From Acidovorax sp. sif1233 (lineage in GTDB: Bacteria; Pseudomonadota; Gammaproteobacteria; Burkholderiales; Burkholderiaceae_C): a stretch of DNA of 64,000 nucleotides. This document shows positions 17,640 to 26,918 of this stretch, piece by piece. Below the pieces are notes generated by a model. It had not been told where the DNA came from. It searched no databases and saw only the letters and a program-made list of their open reading frames with translations. Made by a program: the position numbers and the translations under genes. How positions within the stretch are numbered: the stretch's first letter is position 1; each line of letters starts with the position of its first letter. Location: positions 434,001 to 498,000 of the forward strand of contig NZ_JAHUWZ010000004.1 in the NCBI RefSeq assembly GCF_019218755.1, written 5' to 3'.

Positions 17640-18911
17640 TCATGACGCCGCGACCGTGCCAGCGCAATCCCCAAACCCAATGCGCACCGCACCTTCGGCT
17701 TCGCACCACCCGCGCAGGATCAGCGTATCTCCATCTTCAAGGAAGCTGCGGACCTCTCCGTTGGGTAGTTTGACCGGGTGCTTTCCACTTGTCGTCAGCT
17801 CCATCAACGAGCCCGCCTCACTCGGATCTGGGCCAGACAGGGTCCCAGAACCCAACAAGTCGCCAGCCTGCAAGTTGCACCCATTTACAGTGTGGTGCGC
17901 TACCAATTGCGCGGGGGTCCAGTACGCCGCTCGACTGGCATTGGTTCTTGAAAGGGGCACAGGGCCCTCGCCCGCGTCGCGCATCGTTTGGGTCTGCAGA
18001 AGAACCTCAAGAGATATTGAGAATGCTCCCCTTTTGCGATTGCCGTCACCGTCAAGGTACGGGAGGGGTTGCGGGTCTTCGGGGGGCCGCTCGAACGCTA
18101 CGCGAAAGGGAGCCAATGCCTCCATGGTCACCATCCAAGGGGACAAGGTACTTGCAAAATTCTTGGAGAGGAAGGGGCCCAGAGGCTGATATTCCCAGCC
18201 TTGGATATCACGCGCGGACCAATCGTTGAACAGGGCCACTCCAAAGAGATGAGACTCAGCATCTCCAATCTCGATGGACTCTCCCTGCTGATTGCCTGCC
18301 CCTACGAGCCAACCCAGCTCCAGCTCATAGTCCAGGCGCCTGGACGGCCCCAAACCAGGTACAGACATGTCGGGAGCCTTGATCTGGCCACGGGGCCGCT
18401 TGAAGGTGACGCCGCTCACACCGATCGAAGATGCGCGGCCGTGATACCCAATGGGTACCCATTTGTAGTTGGGCAGCAATGGGTTGTCTGGACGGAACTG
18501 CTTGCCCACCGTGGTCGCGTGGTGAACACTCGTGTAGAAGTCGGTGTAGTCGCCCACACGGCAAGGCACTGTGTACTCGCATTCAACCTGCGGCACCAGG
18601 GCGCCCAACCAGGTCGCACGTTGAGGACTTCCGTCACGCAAGCCTTCAGAAATCTTGTGACGCAGGGCCCTCCGATCGCTCATCGAAGCGCCCATGACGA
18701 GGTTCATGTCGTCGGTGTCAATCAAACCAGCGGCCCGAAGACCTAAGACCTGATCACCAATGGCCACGCCGATCTTCCAGTCGCCCTGACTATCCACTCG
18801 CTTGAATCGCCCGAAAGGCAAGTTCTGCACTGGGAAATCGCAGCCTGCAAGATTGGCCGAATCGACCCAGCTCTTTAGCTTCGGGTCGTGGGTAGCGTCG
18901 ATGTCATACAT
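17640..18911 (-). CDS. fahA: Fumarylacetoacetase
   Basis: The 423-residue product has the two-domain layout of fumarylacetoacetate hydrolase: a short N-terminal SH3-like domain (FPVQNLPFGRFK) and the mixed-beta catalytic roll. Key blocks are DYTDFYTSVHHATTVGKQFRP (first metal Asp and catalytic His), LDYELELGWLVG (metal Glu residues), FNDWSARDIQGWEYQPLGPF (metal Asp) and NGCNLQAGDLLGSGTLSGP. It cleaves fumarylacetoacetate (or possibly maleylacetoacetate) to fumarate (or maleate) and acetoacetate. It starts 6 bases past the hmgA stop, so the two are translated from one message. No maleylacetoacetate isomerase gene is in the window. Confidence 0.96.
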   Translation of the reverse strand: MYDIDATHDPKLKSWVDSANLAGCDFPVQNLPFGRFKRVDSQGDWKIGVAIGDQVLGLRAAGLIDTDDMNLVMGASMSDRRALRHKISEGLRDGSPQRATWLGALVPQVECEYTVPCRVGDYTDFYTSVHHATTVGKQFRPDNPLLPNYKWVPIGYHGRASSIGVSGVTFKRPRGQIKAPDMSVPGLGPSRRLDYELELGWLVGAGNQQGESIEIGDAESHLFGVALFNDWSARDIQGWEYQPLGPFLSKNFASTLSPWMVTMEALAPFRVAFERPPEDPQPLPYLDGDGNRKRGAFSISLEVLLQTQTMRDAGEGPVPLSRTNASRAAYWTPAQLVAHHTVNGCNLQAGDLLGSGTLSGPDPSEAGSLMELTTSGKHPVKLPNGEVRSFLEDGDTLILRGWCEAEGAVRIGFGDCAGTVAAS

Positions 18912-18917
18912 AGTCTC

Positions 18918-20237
18918 TTAACTCCTTCCGGCAGGCTTGAACTGATCCTTGAGACCCGCCCAGCAGTCGGCATAGTCATGATCCAAAGGCGCCTTGCTGA
19001 GTGCGAAGGCTGAAGGAATGAAGCGATACCGGCTTTCAAACATGAACGCCAGGGTGTTGTCCAGCTTCTGTGGTGTCAGCTCCACGCTTGAGGCCTTTTC
19101 AAAGGCCTCTTCATCAGGGCCGTGCGGCACCATCGCGTTGTGAAGGCTGGCACCGCCAGGTTTGAACCCACCAGGCTTTGCGTCGTACTCGCCGTAGACC
19201 AGGCCCATGAACTCGCTCATCAGGTTGCGGTGGTACCAAGGCGGTCGGAAGGTGTCTTCCATGACGAGCCATCGCGGCGGGAATATCACGAAGTCGCAGT
19301 TCGCCGTGCCAGGCGTATCGCTGGGCGAAGTAAGCACCGTGAAGATGGACGGATCTGGGTGGTCGAAGCTGATGGAACCGATGGTCATGAAGCTGGCCGT
19401 GTCGTACTTCACCGGCGCCAAGTTTCCATGCCACGCCACAACGTTAAATGGCGAACCCTTCGCAGGTGCAATCCAGAAGTGCCCACCAAATTTCTTTATC
19501 AGCTCGCAAGAACCTGTTTGCTCTTCGAAGGCAGCAACAGGAGCCAGAAAATCTCGCGCATTCGCAAGCCCGTTCGACCCAATGGGCCCCAGTTCAGGCA
19601 AGCGAAACTGCGCACCATAGTTCTCGCACACATACCCCCGCGATGGTCCATCCGGCACTGCAACTTTGAAGACCAAGCCACGAGGCAAGACTGCAATCTC
19701 CCCGGGCCTGAGATCCAGGACGCCCAATTCGGTTGTGATGACCAACCGCCCTTGCTGGGGGACGATGAGCAATTCACCATCCGCATTGACAAATGCGCGC
19801 CTGTCCATGGACTTGTTCGCCAGGTACACCAAAGAACCAACACCCGCTTGCGCATCCGCGTCGCCATTGGCTGCCAGGGTTCGCATTCCATCAACGAAGT
19901 CGATTTCCACGCCCTCCTCGAAAGGAATGGGATGCCAGCGCATTGGCTCTGGTGCGAGGAGCGTTCCGCGATCGCCACCCGTGGTCCACAACGGTTGGTG
20001 GTATGCCTTGTAGCGCCCCGCCACCACCGAGGGCTGGCGTCGGTACATCCATGTACGGCGGTTTTCATGCCTCGGCGCAGTGAACGCAGTTCCAGAAATA
20101 AGCTCGGGATACAGGTCAAACGGAGCCCTTTGCGGGCTATTGCGCCCCTGAGGCAGCGCGCCAGGCACGGCCTCCGTGGCATGCTCGTTGCCGAAGCCAC
20201 TTTGATAGCGGCGTTCCGAATTCAAGTGGTCAATCAC
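18918..20237 (-). CDS. hmgA: Homogentisate 1,2-dioxygenase
   Basis: The 439-residue protein begins [19 protein letters not shown], the standard HmgA N-terminus, and ends in [16 protein letters not shown]. The non-haem iron region is visible in the C-terminal cupin: [20 protein letters not shown] followed by EFMGL (His, Glu) and [20 protein letters not shown] (His). It opens the ring of homogentisate with O2 to maleylacetoacetate. The upstream 129-base gap carries a long inverted repeat. The gene is embedded in an operon with transport and redox genes rather than with tyrosine/phenylalanine catabolism genes. Confidence 0.97.
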   Translation of the reverse strand: MIDHLNSERRYQSGFGNEHATEAVPGALPQGRNSPQRAPFDLYPELISGTAFTAPRHENRRTWMYRRQPSVVAGRYKAYHQPLWTTGGDRGTLLAPEPMRWHPIPFEEGVEIDFVDGMRTLAANGDADAQAGVGSLVYLANKSMDRRAFVNADGELLIVPQQGRLVITTELGVLDLRPGEIAVLPRGLVFKVAVPDGPSRGYVCENYGAQFRLPELGPIGSNGLANARDFLAPVAAFEEQTGSCELIKKFGGHFWIAPAKGSPFNVVAWHGNLAPVKYDTASFMTIGSISFDHPDPSIFTVLTSPSDTPGTANCDFVIFPPRWLVMEDTFRPPWYHRNLMSEFMGLVYGEYDAKPGGFKPGGASLHNAMVPHGPDEEAFEKASSVELTPQKLDNTLAFMFESRYRFIPSAFALSKAPLDHDYADCWAGLKDQFKPAGRS

Positions 20238-20289
20238 GCTTTGCTCCTTGACAGGTATTGCGGGCCGGCAAATCCCCAGAATGCAGGGA

Positions 20290-20327
20290 CGGACCGACCC
20301 GTCCGCACCGTCCCAAAGGTCGGTCCG
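20290..20327. promoter_or_regulatory. Long inverted repeat upstream of hmgA
   Basis: CGGACCGACC (20290-20299) is perfectly inverted as GGTCGGTCCG (20318-20327). A nested alternative pair GGACGG/CCGTCC (20288-20293, 20299-20304) overlaps it. There is no T-run, so an operator or mRNA-processing element before hmgA is more likely than a terminator of the MBL gene. Confidence 0.45.
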
Positions 20328-20366
20328 AGCCGAGATAACAGATGGTTGGGGACTGAAGGAGAAACC

Positions 20367-21329
20367 TCAGCCTTCCAGCGTCTTCCACATTTCGATGTCG
20401 CGCTCTGCAGTCCAGATGCGTGGATCAGCGTATTGAGTCGCCTCGTCGTAGCAACGGGTTACATCGAACGGCATGCAGTGGTCAAAGATGACCCAGTGAC
20501 CATATTTGGGCTTCAGCGCTGCGAATGTTTCCTTGTAGATCGTGTTCAGATCCTTGCCCGCAGAGACGCCCTTTCGCACATTCGCATACACGTCGGCAAT
20601 GAATTCACCTGTCTCTGAAAGACCTTTGGCGACCTCTTCAGGAGTGGTCAGAGCCACTCCGCGTCCTGGCACCAACGCCTTTGGATTGAGGGCAGCAAGA
20701 TTTTTCAGGGTTTGCGGCCAGTCCTTGAAGTAGGCGTCGCCCGCATAGGGTGTGGCGCCGAACTCGACCAGATCGCCAGACAGCAGAGCACCCTCACCAG
20801 GCAGCCACACGACGGTATCGCCTTTGGTGTGACCACGGCCGAGCTGCAACAACTGGACTTCCACCTTGCCAAGCCACAGCGTCATTTTTCCGGTGAAAGT
20901 CATCGTGGGCCAAGTCATGCCAGGGGGTACGGTCTCAACTCCCGCGAAGAGACGAGGGAAGCGACCAATTTCGCTGGCCTTGTCCTGCTCGCCACGCTCA
21001 ACGATCAAATCGTAGGTGTCCTGGCTCGCAAGGATGTGATCTGAGCCGTATGCACTGGCACCGAGCACGCGCACAGCGTGGTAGTGCGTCAGAACGACGT
21101 ACTTGATCGGCTTGTCGGTCACCTCGCGAATACGGCGGATGACGTCTTGCGCCATGGCCGGCGTGGCCTGTGTATCAGCCACGAGCACTGCGTCGTCGCC
21201 AATGATGATGCCGGTGTTTGGATCGCCTTCTGCTGTGTAGGCCCACGCGTGTTCGGATATCTGGCTAAAGGTGACCTTCTTCTCTTCAAGGTCGGCTTGC
21301 GAGGCAAACTTCTTGGTTTCTTGGCTCAT
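20367..21329 (-). CDS. Metallo-beta-lactamase-fold hydrolase with atypical metal motif
   Basis: Using the ATG at 21327-21329 (MSQETKKF) gives 320 residues without a signal peptide. The fold is evident from IIIGDDAVLVADTQAT, VVLTHYHAVRVLGASAY (residues 79-94), GHTKGDTVVWLPGEGALLSGDLVEFG and VPGRGVALTTPEE. The usual HxHxDH is reduced to HYHAVRV: the Asp and third His are missing, so the second metal site is probably absent or differently built. It may hydrolyse a lactone or thioester of the pathway. It lies 33 bases past the livF start region in the same operon. Confidence 0.85.
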   Translation of the reverse strand: MSQETKKFASQADLEEKKVTFSQISEHAWAYTAEGDPNTGIIIGDDAVLVADTQATPAMAQDVIRRIREVTDKPIKYVVLTHYHAVRVLGASAYGSDHILASQDTYDLIVERGEQDKASEIGRFPRLFAGVETVPPGMTWPTMTFTGKMTLWLGKVEVQLLQLGRGHTKGDTVVWLPGEGALLSGDLVEFGATPYAGDAYFKDWPQTLKNLAALNPKALVPGRGVALTTPEEVAKGLSETGEFIADVYANVRKGVSAGKDLNTIYKETFAALKPKYGHWVIFDHCMPFDVTRCYDEATQYADPRIWTAERDIEMWKTLEG

Positions 21330-21361
21330 GGGATATTCCTTCTGAAATAGATTGATGACGG

Positions 21362-22072
21362 TCAATGTGAGCCGAGGTACGCGGCCTTGACCTTGGGATC
21401 GTTAAGGAGTGCACTACCAGTCCCCTCCAAAGTGATGTGGCCAGTCTCGAGCACGTAGGCACGATCTGCGACACCGAGAGCCTGCTTGGCCATCTGCTCA
21501 ACCAGCAGGATCGTCAGACCCGACTCGCGCAGCTGGCGGATGGCATTGAAGATGTCTTTGATGATCAAAGGCGCCAATCCGAGAGACGGCTCGTCCAGCA
21601 ACAGGAGCCGTGGCTCACTCATCAGCGCACGCGAGATCGCCAACATCTGCTGTTCACCGCCCGACATGGTTCCGGACAACTGGTTCTGACGCTCACGCAA
21701 TCTTGGGAAGCGGTTGAACTCTCGCTCGATCGCCGCTTCAATCGCTGCTGGATTGCGCCGGCGGGAGTAGCCGCCCAACATCAGGTTCTCGCGAACTGTC
21801 TGGTCGGCAAAGACACCTCTGCCCTCGGGCGACATGGCTACCCCCAGCGCGACGCGCTCGTGTGCTCTGACTTTCGAGACGTCCTTCCCATCAATCTGTA
21901 TGCTGCCTTCGGCAACGGGTTCCAGCCCGCAGATGCTTTTGAGAAGAGTGCTTTTGCCCGCGCCATTCGCACCGATGATGGTGACCACTTCGCCCTCCCG
22001 CACTTCCAAGCTCACGCCTTTGACGGCCTGGATCGCGCCATAGGCGACCTTCACTGAATCGAGTTTCAACAT
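21362..22072 (-). CDS. Branched-chain amino acid-type ABC transporter ATPase (LivF-like)
   Basis: This 236-residue ATPase carries Walker A GANGAGKST, the signature LSGTMSGGEQQMLAISRAL and Walker B LLLLDEPSLGLAP, with the LivF-style end. It energises uptake with the LivH and LivM-LivG proteins encoded just upstream. Context (homogentisate pathway) suggests an aromatic or alicyclic acid rather than a branched-chain amino acid as substrate, as seen for other HAAT-family importers in catabolic operons. Confidence 0.93.
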   Translation of the reverse strand: MLKLDSVKVAYGAIQAVKGVSLEVREGEVVTIIGANGAGKSTLLKSICGLEPVAEGSIQIDGKDVSKVRAHERVALGVAMSPEGRGVFADQTVRENLMLGGYSRRRNPAAIEAAIEREFNRFPRLRERQNQLSGTMSGGEQQMLAISRALMSEPRLLLLDEPSLGLAPLIIKDIFNAIRQLRESGLTILLVEQMAKQALGVADRAYVLETGHITLEGTGSALLNDPKVKAAYLGSH

Positions 22073-22087
22073 AGGGTGCTTTCCAGA

Positions 22088-23866
22088 TCAGGGGGCGACA
22101 AGAGCGTCCACCGGTTCGTCAACGCCTAGGTAGGCCTCGACGACACGGGGGTTGGCTTGCACTTCAGAGGGCTTTCCCTCTGCGATCTTGATCCCGTAGT
22201 CCAACACGATCACGTGGTCGGAGATCGACATGACGAGATCCATGTGGTGCTCCACCATCAAGATGGTCACACCGCACTTGCCAATACGGACAAGAAGATC
22301 GCCCAACTCCGCTGTCTCTTGTGGATTGAGCCCTGCAGCTGGCTCGTCAAGCAACAGCAGTTGAGGCTCAGTGGCTAGCGCCCGTGCCAGCTCGACACGG
22401 CGCTGAAGGCCATAGGGGAGGCTGCCGGCCGGTTGATAGGCCAGATGCAGCAGACCGACCAAATCCAGCAGTTGCAAGGCGCGGGCACGGGTGGCGGCTT
22501 CCTGCTTTCTAGCGCTGGGTAGCGCAAACAAGGATGCGAGAAACCCATTCGTCATGCGCGTATGGCGGCCCAGCATGACATTGTCCAGAACCGACAGATC
22601 TGCAAACAGCCGCAGGTTTTGGAAGGTGCGCCCCATCCCCATACGACAGATCGCATGCACCGGTCGGCTCGATACCTCTTGGCCAAGAAACTTGATCGAG
22701 CCTTCACTTGGATCCAGAAGACCCGTGAGCATGTTGATCATCGTGCTCTTACCCGCACCGTTGGGTCCGATCAGCGCGTGGATATGCCCACGCTGAAGTC
22801 GGAAAGACACGTTTTGAGCAGGCCGTACTCCACCGAAGTTTTTGGTGACACCTTGGGCCACCAGCAACTCGCCCTCTCCCTGCGGACCAATGCGCGTCGG
22901 AGCTGCGGATTTGATAGGCATGCCAGGGGCAGCCGCCGGCCGGCGGAACCACGTCGAAAGAAGCCCCATGACCCCTCCCGGCATGATGTAGAGCGCAAAC
23001 AGCAGCAGAAATCCATAGAGAAAGTGCTGGGCTGACGGCCAACGGGCCAGAGCAGCGTCGATCACAGTCAGAACCACTGTTCCAACCAAAGGGCCGTACT
23101 GCGAGCCGGCACCACCAAACAGCACCAACAGCAGAATAAAGATCGACAGATGGAATGTGATGAAGTCGGAGTTGATGTACTGGTTCTGTTGTGCCACCAG
23201 CGCGCCAGCAATGCCACAGGTAACTGCCGCAACCACAAAGGCTATGACCTTGGCTCGATAGACACGGACGCCCACCGAAGATGAAGCGATCTCATCGGCT
23301 TGCAGTGAGAGCAGCGCCCGGCCAAAACGGCCCTGCAAAAGATTGCGCAGCAGCAGATGCGTCACCGCGCACAGGGCGATGCCCAGCCACACCCATTGCA
23401 GGGACGTAAGGGGCTGTCCGTTCCAGGTCAGTGGCTTGATGCCGTAGATACCCTGGGCGCCCCCAAAAACGTCAGTCCATTCTCCGACGAGCTTTTCGAC
23501 AACGATGCCGAACGCCAGCGTCACCATCGCGAGATAGGGTCCTTTGACCCGCAAGGACGGCAGCGCGATCAGCACGCCGCAGATGCCGGAGACAACAGCT
23601 GCCAACGACAGCGCGAACCACGGGTTGATCTCCGTGCGCGTTGTGATCAACGCCACCGCATATGCCCCGGCTGCGAACAGGCCAGCCTGGCCCAGTGACT
23701 TCTGCCCTGCATAGCCCACAAGCACGTTCATGCCTGCAGCACAGAGGTAATACACGCACATCATGAAAACGATGCGCAGGTAGTAGTCATTTCCCAGAAA
23801 GGAAACCAGGCCTGCGAGAACAGCGACGGCAAGCATGACCCCGAAAAGATGTTGGCCGCGCTTCAT
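22088..23866 (-). CDS. Fused ABC permease-ATPase (LivM-LivG type)
   Basis: A 592-residue fusion: residues 1 to about 320 are a LivM-like permease with many hydrophobic helices (YYLCAAGMNVLVGYAGQKSL, SLRVKGPYLAMVTLAFG), and about 350-592 a LivG-like ATPase with Walker A GPNGAGKST, a degenerate signature LPYGLQRRVELARAL and Walker B LLLLDEPAAGLNP. LivM-LivG fusions occur in HAAT transporters of catabolic clusters. The ATG at 23864-23866 overlaps the livH stop (ATGA), so the two are translationally coupled. Confidence 0.93.
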   Translation of the reverse strand: MKRGQHLFGVMLAVAVLAGLVSFLGNDYYLRIVFMMCVYYLCAAGMNVLVGYAGQKSLGQAGLFAAGAYAVALITTRTEINPWFALSLAAVVSGICGVLIALPSLRVKGPYLAMVTLAFGIVVEKLVGEWTDVFGGAQGIYGIKPLTWNGQPLTSLQWVWLGIALCAVTHLLLRNLLQGRFGRALLSLQADEIASSSVGVRVYRAKVIAFVVAAVTCGIAGALVAQQNQYINSDFITFHLSIFILLLVLFGGAGSQYGPLVGTVVLTVIDAALARWPSAQHFLYGFLLLFALYIMPGGVMGLLSTWFRRPAAAPGMPIKSAAPTRIGPQGEGELLVAQGVTKNFGGVRPAQNVSFRLQRGHIHALIGPNGAGKSTMINMLTGLLDPSEGSIKFLGQEVSSRPVHAICRMGMGRTFQNLRLFADLSVLDNVMLGRHTRMTNGFLASLFALPSARKQEAATRARALQLLDLVGLLHLAYQPAGSLPYGLQRRVELARALATEPQLLLLDEPAAGLNPQETAELGDLLVRIGKCGVTILMVEHHMDLVMSISDHVIVLDYGIKIAEGKPSEVQANPRVVEAYLGVDEPVDALVAP

Positions 23867-24786
23867 ACCTTCTCCACCATCTGCTTGCCGAAAAGACCGG
23901 TCGGCCGGAACGCAAGAACAAGAATGACAAGGGCAAAAACAGCGACCTCGCGCCACTGCGCCGACCACAGGTTCACCAGGGACTCAAGGACGCCGAGAAC
24001 GAACCCGCCAATCACACAACCACGTGGATTGCTCAACCCGCCGATCATGGCGCCGGAGAATCCCTTCAGCCCCACGGTGAGGCCCATGAAAAGGGATGCC
24101 TGCGCAATAGGAGCGAGAAGGAAGCCCGAAAGGCCAGCCAGCGCAGAACTGACAACGAAAGCGCCAATCATCACTGCGTTGGTATTGATGCCCATGAGGC
24201 TCGCGACGTTGCCGTTAGCCGCAACAGCCCGCATGGCCTTGCCCACCATCGTTCGGTTCATCACAAAGTCGAAGCCGATCATGATGACAACGGCGACCCC
24301 CAACGTGAGCAGCTCCTGCGGTCGCACACCGACTCCCATGAGACGTATGACAGTGTCGCCCACCGGTCCCGGGACGACCACCGGCTTGGGGCCCCAAATG
24401 GCCAAGCCGATACTCTGGAGGATGACGCCAAAGCCCAGGGTGCTCATGACCCATGCCATGCCAGGCCGCCCAGCGAAAGGACGTACGCCAATCACATAGA
24501 GCAGCCATCCCAAGAAGCCCATCACTCCAAGGGCTGCAACAAGCGCCAACAGCTGGGCACCGGCACCAGGCTGGGCCTGGCCGAACGTAGTGGAAGTCAC
24601 AGGAAGACCGAGGACGAGGAAGAGCGCGCTCATGCCGATGAATGCACCCGCGGACACGAATTCCCCATGGGAGAAATTCAAGGTCTTGGTGGTTGTAAAT
24701 GTGATGCTGAAACCCAGGGCTACCAGGGCGTAGGCACCGCCCACGGCCAAGCCACTGAGAATCGCCTGCAAGAGCGCCTCTGTCAT
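23863..24786 (-). CDS. Branched-chain amino acid-type ABC permease (LivH-like)
   Basis: At 307 residues from the ATG 24784-24786, this is a LivH-type inner-membrane permease. The family opening LLQAILSGLAVGGAYALVALG and TTTKTLNFSHGEFV is followed by several helices and the loop AVAANGNVASLMGINTNAVM, which contacts the ATPase. It forms the translocation path with the LivM domain of the next gene, with which its stop codon overlaps. An alternative start at 24834 is less likely. Confidence 0.93.
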   Translation of the reverse strand: MTEALLQAILSGLAVGGAYALVALGFSITFTTTKTLNFSHGEFVSAGAFIGMSALFLVLGLPVTSTTFGQAQPGAGAQLLALVAALGVMGFLGWLLYVIGVRPFAGRPGMAWVMSTLGFGVILQSIGLAIWGPKPVVVPGPVGDTVIRLMGVGVRPQELLTLGVAVVIMIGFDFVMNRTMVGKAMRAVAANGNVASLMGINTNAVMIGAFVVSSALAGLSGFLLAPIAQASLFMGLTVGLKGFSGAMIGGLSNPRGCVIGGFVLGVLESLVNLWSAQWREVAVFALVILVLAFRPTGLFGKQMVEKV

Positions 24787-24844
24787 TGTTATCTCCGAGA
24801 TGATTTCCTGGACTGCTTCGCGCAGTCCAGACAAGCGTTGCGCG

Positions 24845-26041
24845 TTATTGCTTGAAGTCCGCGCTGCTCAGCGAGTTCACGATCGGATCCGCATAGGGCA
24901 TCAGCTTGCCGTCCTTCCAGCGAATCCAGACCAGGTCTTTGGCTGTCAGAGCCTCATGGTTGGCCTTGCTGAACGGCTTGTCATAAGTCTTGAGTACGCC
25001 TTGAACCGGTGCTTTCAGATCTTCCAGCGCGACACGCACAGCCGAGCCATCAAAGCTGCTGGCTTGCTTGGCAGCCGCAGCGTAGAGCTGCACCGAGTCG
25101 TAGCCATGCAATGCAAAGGAGAACGAGCCGGGCGCCTTGAGTTTGGCCCCGATGCGATCAAACAGCTTCTGCTGGGAAGGTGTACGCGTCTCGCTCACCG
25201 TGCGCATGAAGATTGGCTTCTCGGCAAGCGCCTTGCCTGCCGCATCATAGAAAGTGATGTTGTCGGCAGCCCAGGAGGTCAGCACCAAGGGGAAGTAATT
25301 TGTCTTCTCCATGCTGCGAACAAGCTGCGCGATGGGCGTCCCCTGAGCCCAGACCACCACAGTGTCCACGTTCGCGGACTTCATCTTGCTCAGCTGAGAC
25401 GTCATATCGGTATCGCCCACACCGAAACGCTCAGTCGCTGCAATCTTGATATCTTGCAGCTTCGCGATTTCCTCCATGTCCTTGAGACCGCCCTGGCCAT
25501 AGCCCGTGGTTTCCGCCATCAGACCGATTACTTTTGACTGGCCCGCATTCTTTTTCACGTAGGCCATCAAGGCCGCTACTTGCTCACGATCCACCATCGA
25601 GACTCGGAACATATAGTTGTCCGCACCAGGACTCATGGGCTTGGTGATATCGGTGCCCGAACCCACGTTGCCGATCACAGGGATCTTCTTTTGGTTGGCG
25701 ATGTGCTTCCAGGCCATCGCATTGCCAGAGTTGGTCGGACCAAAGACCGCAGAGACCTTCTCGCTGTCGATCAATTCGCTCATGTTCTGGATCGACTTTG
25801 GAGGCGCAGAGGTATCGTCCCGCGTAACCAGCGTCAGCTTCTTGCCCAGAACGCCGCCTGCAGCGTTGATGTCGGCGATTGCGGCCTCCATGCCCAGAAC
25901 CGCTGCCTGCCCACTTTGCGCCGATGGGGATGCGGACAAATCTCCGTTGTATCCAAGCTTGATGTCTTGCGCGCTTGCGGTGGCAGCAGCGACAACGCCG
26001 GCTGCCAGGATGGCTCGCTTGAAGAGCTTAGGAATACTCAT
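24845..26041 (-). CDS. HAAT-family periplasmic binding protein (LivK-like), copy 1
   Basis: A 398-residue type I periplasmic binding protein. Start ATG 26039-26041, then a Sec signal (LFKRAILAAGVVAAATASAQ). The fold is shown by DIKLGYNGDLSASPSAQSG, DINAAGGVLGKKLTLVTRDD, VSAVFGPTNSGNAMAW and AETTGYGQGGLKD. It is encoded directly before livH, so it is the receptor of this importer. A close paralogue is at 31668-32858. The ligand is presumably an organic or aromatic acid handled by the operon. Confidence 0.93.
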   Translation of the reverse strand: MSIPKLFKRAILAAGVVAAATASAQDIKLGYNGDLSASPSAQSGQAAVLGMEAAIADINAAGGVLGKKLTLVTRDDTSAPPKSIQNMSELIDSEKVSAVFGPTNSGNAMAWKHIANQKKIPVIGNVGSGTDITKPMSPGADNYMFRVSMVDREQVAALMAYVKKNAGQSKVIGLMAETTGYGQGGLKDMEEIAKLQDIKIAATERFGVGDTDMTSQLSKMKSANVDTVVVWAQGTPIAQLVRSMEKTNYFPLVLTSWAADNITFYDAAGKALAEKPIFMRTVSETRTPSQQKLFDRIGAKLKAPGSFSFALHGYDSVQLYAAAAKQASSFDGSAVRVALEDLKAPVQGVLKTYDKPFSKANHEALTAKDLVWIRWKDGKLMPYADPIVNSLSSADFKQ

Positions 26042-26114
26042 GGCTGTCTCCTTTTTGGAATGGTGAACTCGGTGAGTTCTGGGTTGGAAATCTGGATGGA
26101 AACGACTCAAGGAC

Positions 26115-26891
26115 TCAGGAGGCGAGAAACCCGCCATCCACAGGAAGCGTGACCCCCGTCACATAGGAGGCCATGCCGGATGCCAGGAAAACCACGGGAC
26201 CGACCAATTCTTCGGGCTGGCCGACGCGTGCCATGGGCGTGCGCAGCATGAATTTGTCGAGTCGCTCAGGAGCCTCCCGTGTGTAGGAAGTCATCGGAGT
26301 TTCGATGACTCCGGGAGCGATTGCGTTCACCCGAACTCCGTCCTTGGCAAGCTCGACGGCGAGGGCTTGCGTCATGAGTTTGACGGCGCCCTTGGATGGT
26401 GAATAGCCCACCACGTTGGGGATTCCAGTGCTCGAGGCAATAGACCCCACATTGATGATCACTCCCCTGGTCTGCTTCAGCGCATCCAGCCATGCATGCG
26501 ATGGAAGGAAAGATCCCATCACGTTGACATTCAGAGTGCGCTCGAGGTTGGACGCCACCTGGGGGCTGTCCAGCCCCTCGCGAATGATGATGCCCGCGTT
26601 ATTGACCAGGATGTCGATATTGCCGATTTCAGTGGCCACAGTTTTTGCCAAGGCTTGGCAAGCATCATTGGAGGTCACGTCCAACTTGTACGCGATTGCA
26701 TCACTGCCAGCGGCCCTGATTTCTGCGGCAACAAGCTTGGCGTTCTCTTCGTTCAAGTCCGTCACGACGACCCGAGCCCCTGCCTTTGCAAGGCCCTTGG
26801 CGATAGCCCTGCCATTGCCTTGTCCTGCGCCGGTCACAAGCGCGATGCGTCCATGGAGGACCTTGGGCGCCATGAGTTCAGAGATTTCCAT
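26115..26891 (-). CDS. Short-chain dehydrogenase/reductase
   Basis: This 258-residue classical SDR has the nucleotide-binding TGAGQGNGRA, the acidic D in VVVTDLNEEN pointing to NAD(H) preference, NNAG, catalytic Ser in NVGSIASSTG and the YSPSK Tyr/Lys pair, and ends VTLPVDGGFLAS. It likely oxidises an alcohol or reduces a ketone on the pathway ring. It is the second gene of the operon, 27 bases after the FAD dehydrogenase. Confidence 0.92.
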   Translation of the reverse strand: MEISELMAPKVLHGRIALVTGAGQGNGRAIAKGLAKAGARVVVTDLNEENAKLVAAEIRAAGSDAIAYKLDVTSNDACQALAKTVATEIGNIDILVNNAGIIIREGLDSPQVASNLERTLNVNVMGSFLPSHAWLDALKQTRGVIINVGSIASSTGIPNVVGYSPSKGAVKLMTQALAVELAKDGVRVNAIAPGVIETPMTSYTREAPERLDKFMLRTPMARVGQPEELVGPVVFLASGMASYVTGVTLPVDGGFLAS

Positions 26892-26918
26892 TGCGGTCTT
26901 TCTTGGTATGTATTCGAT

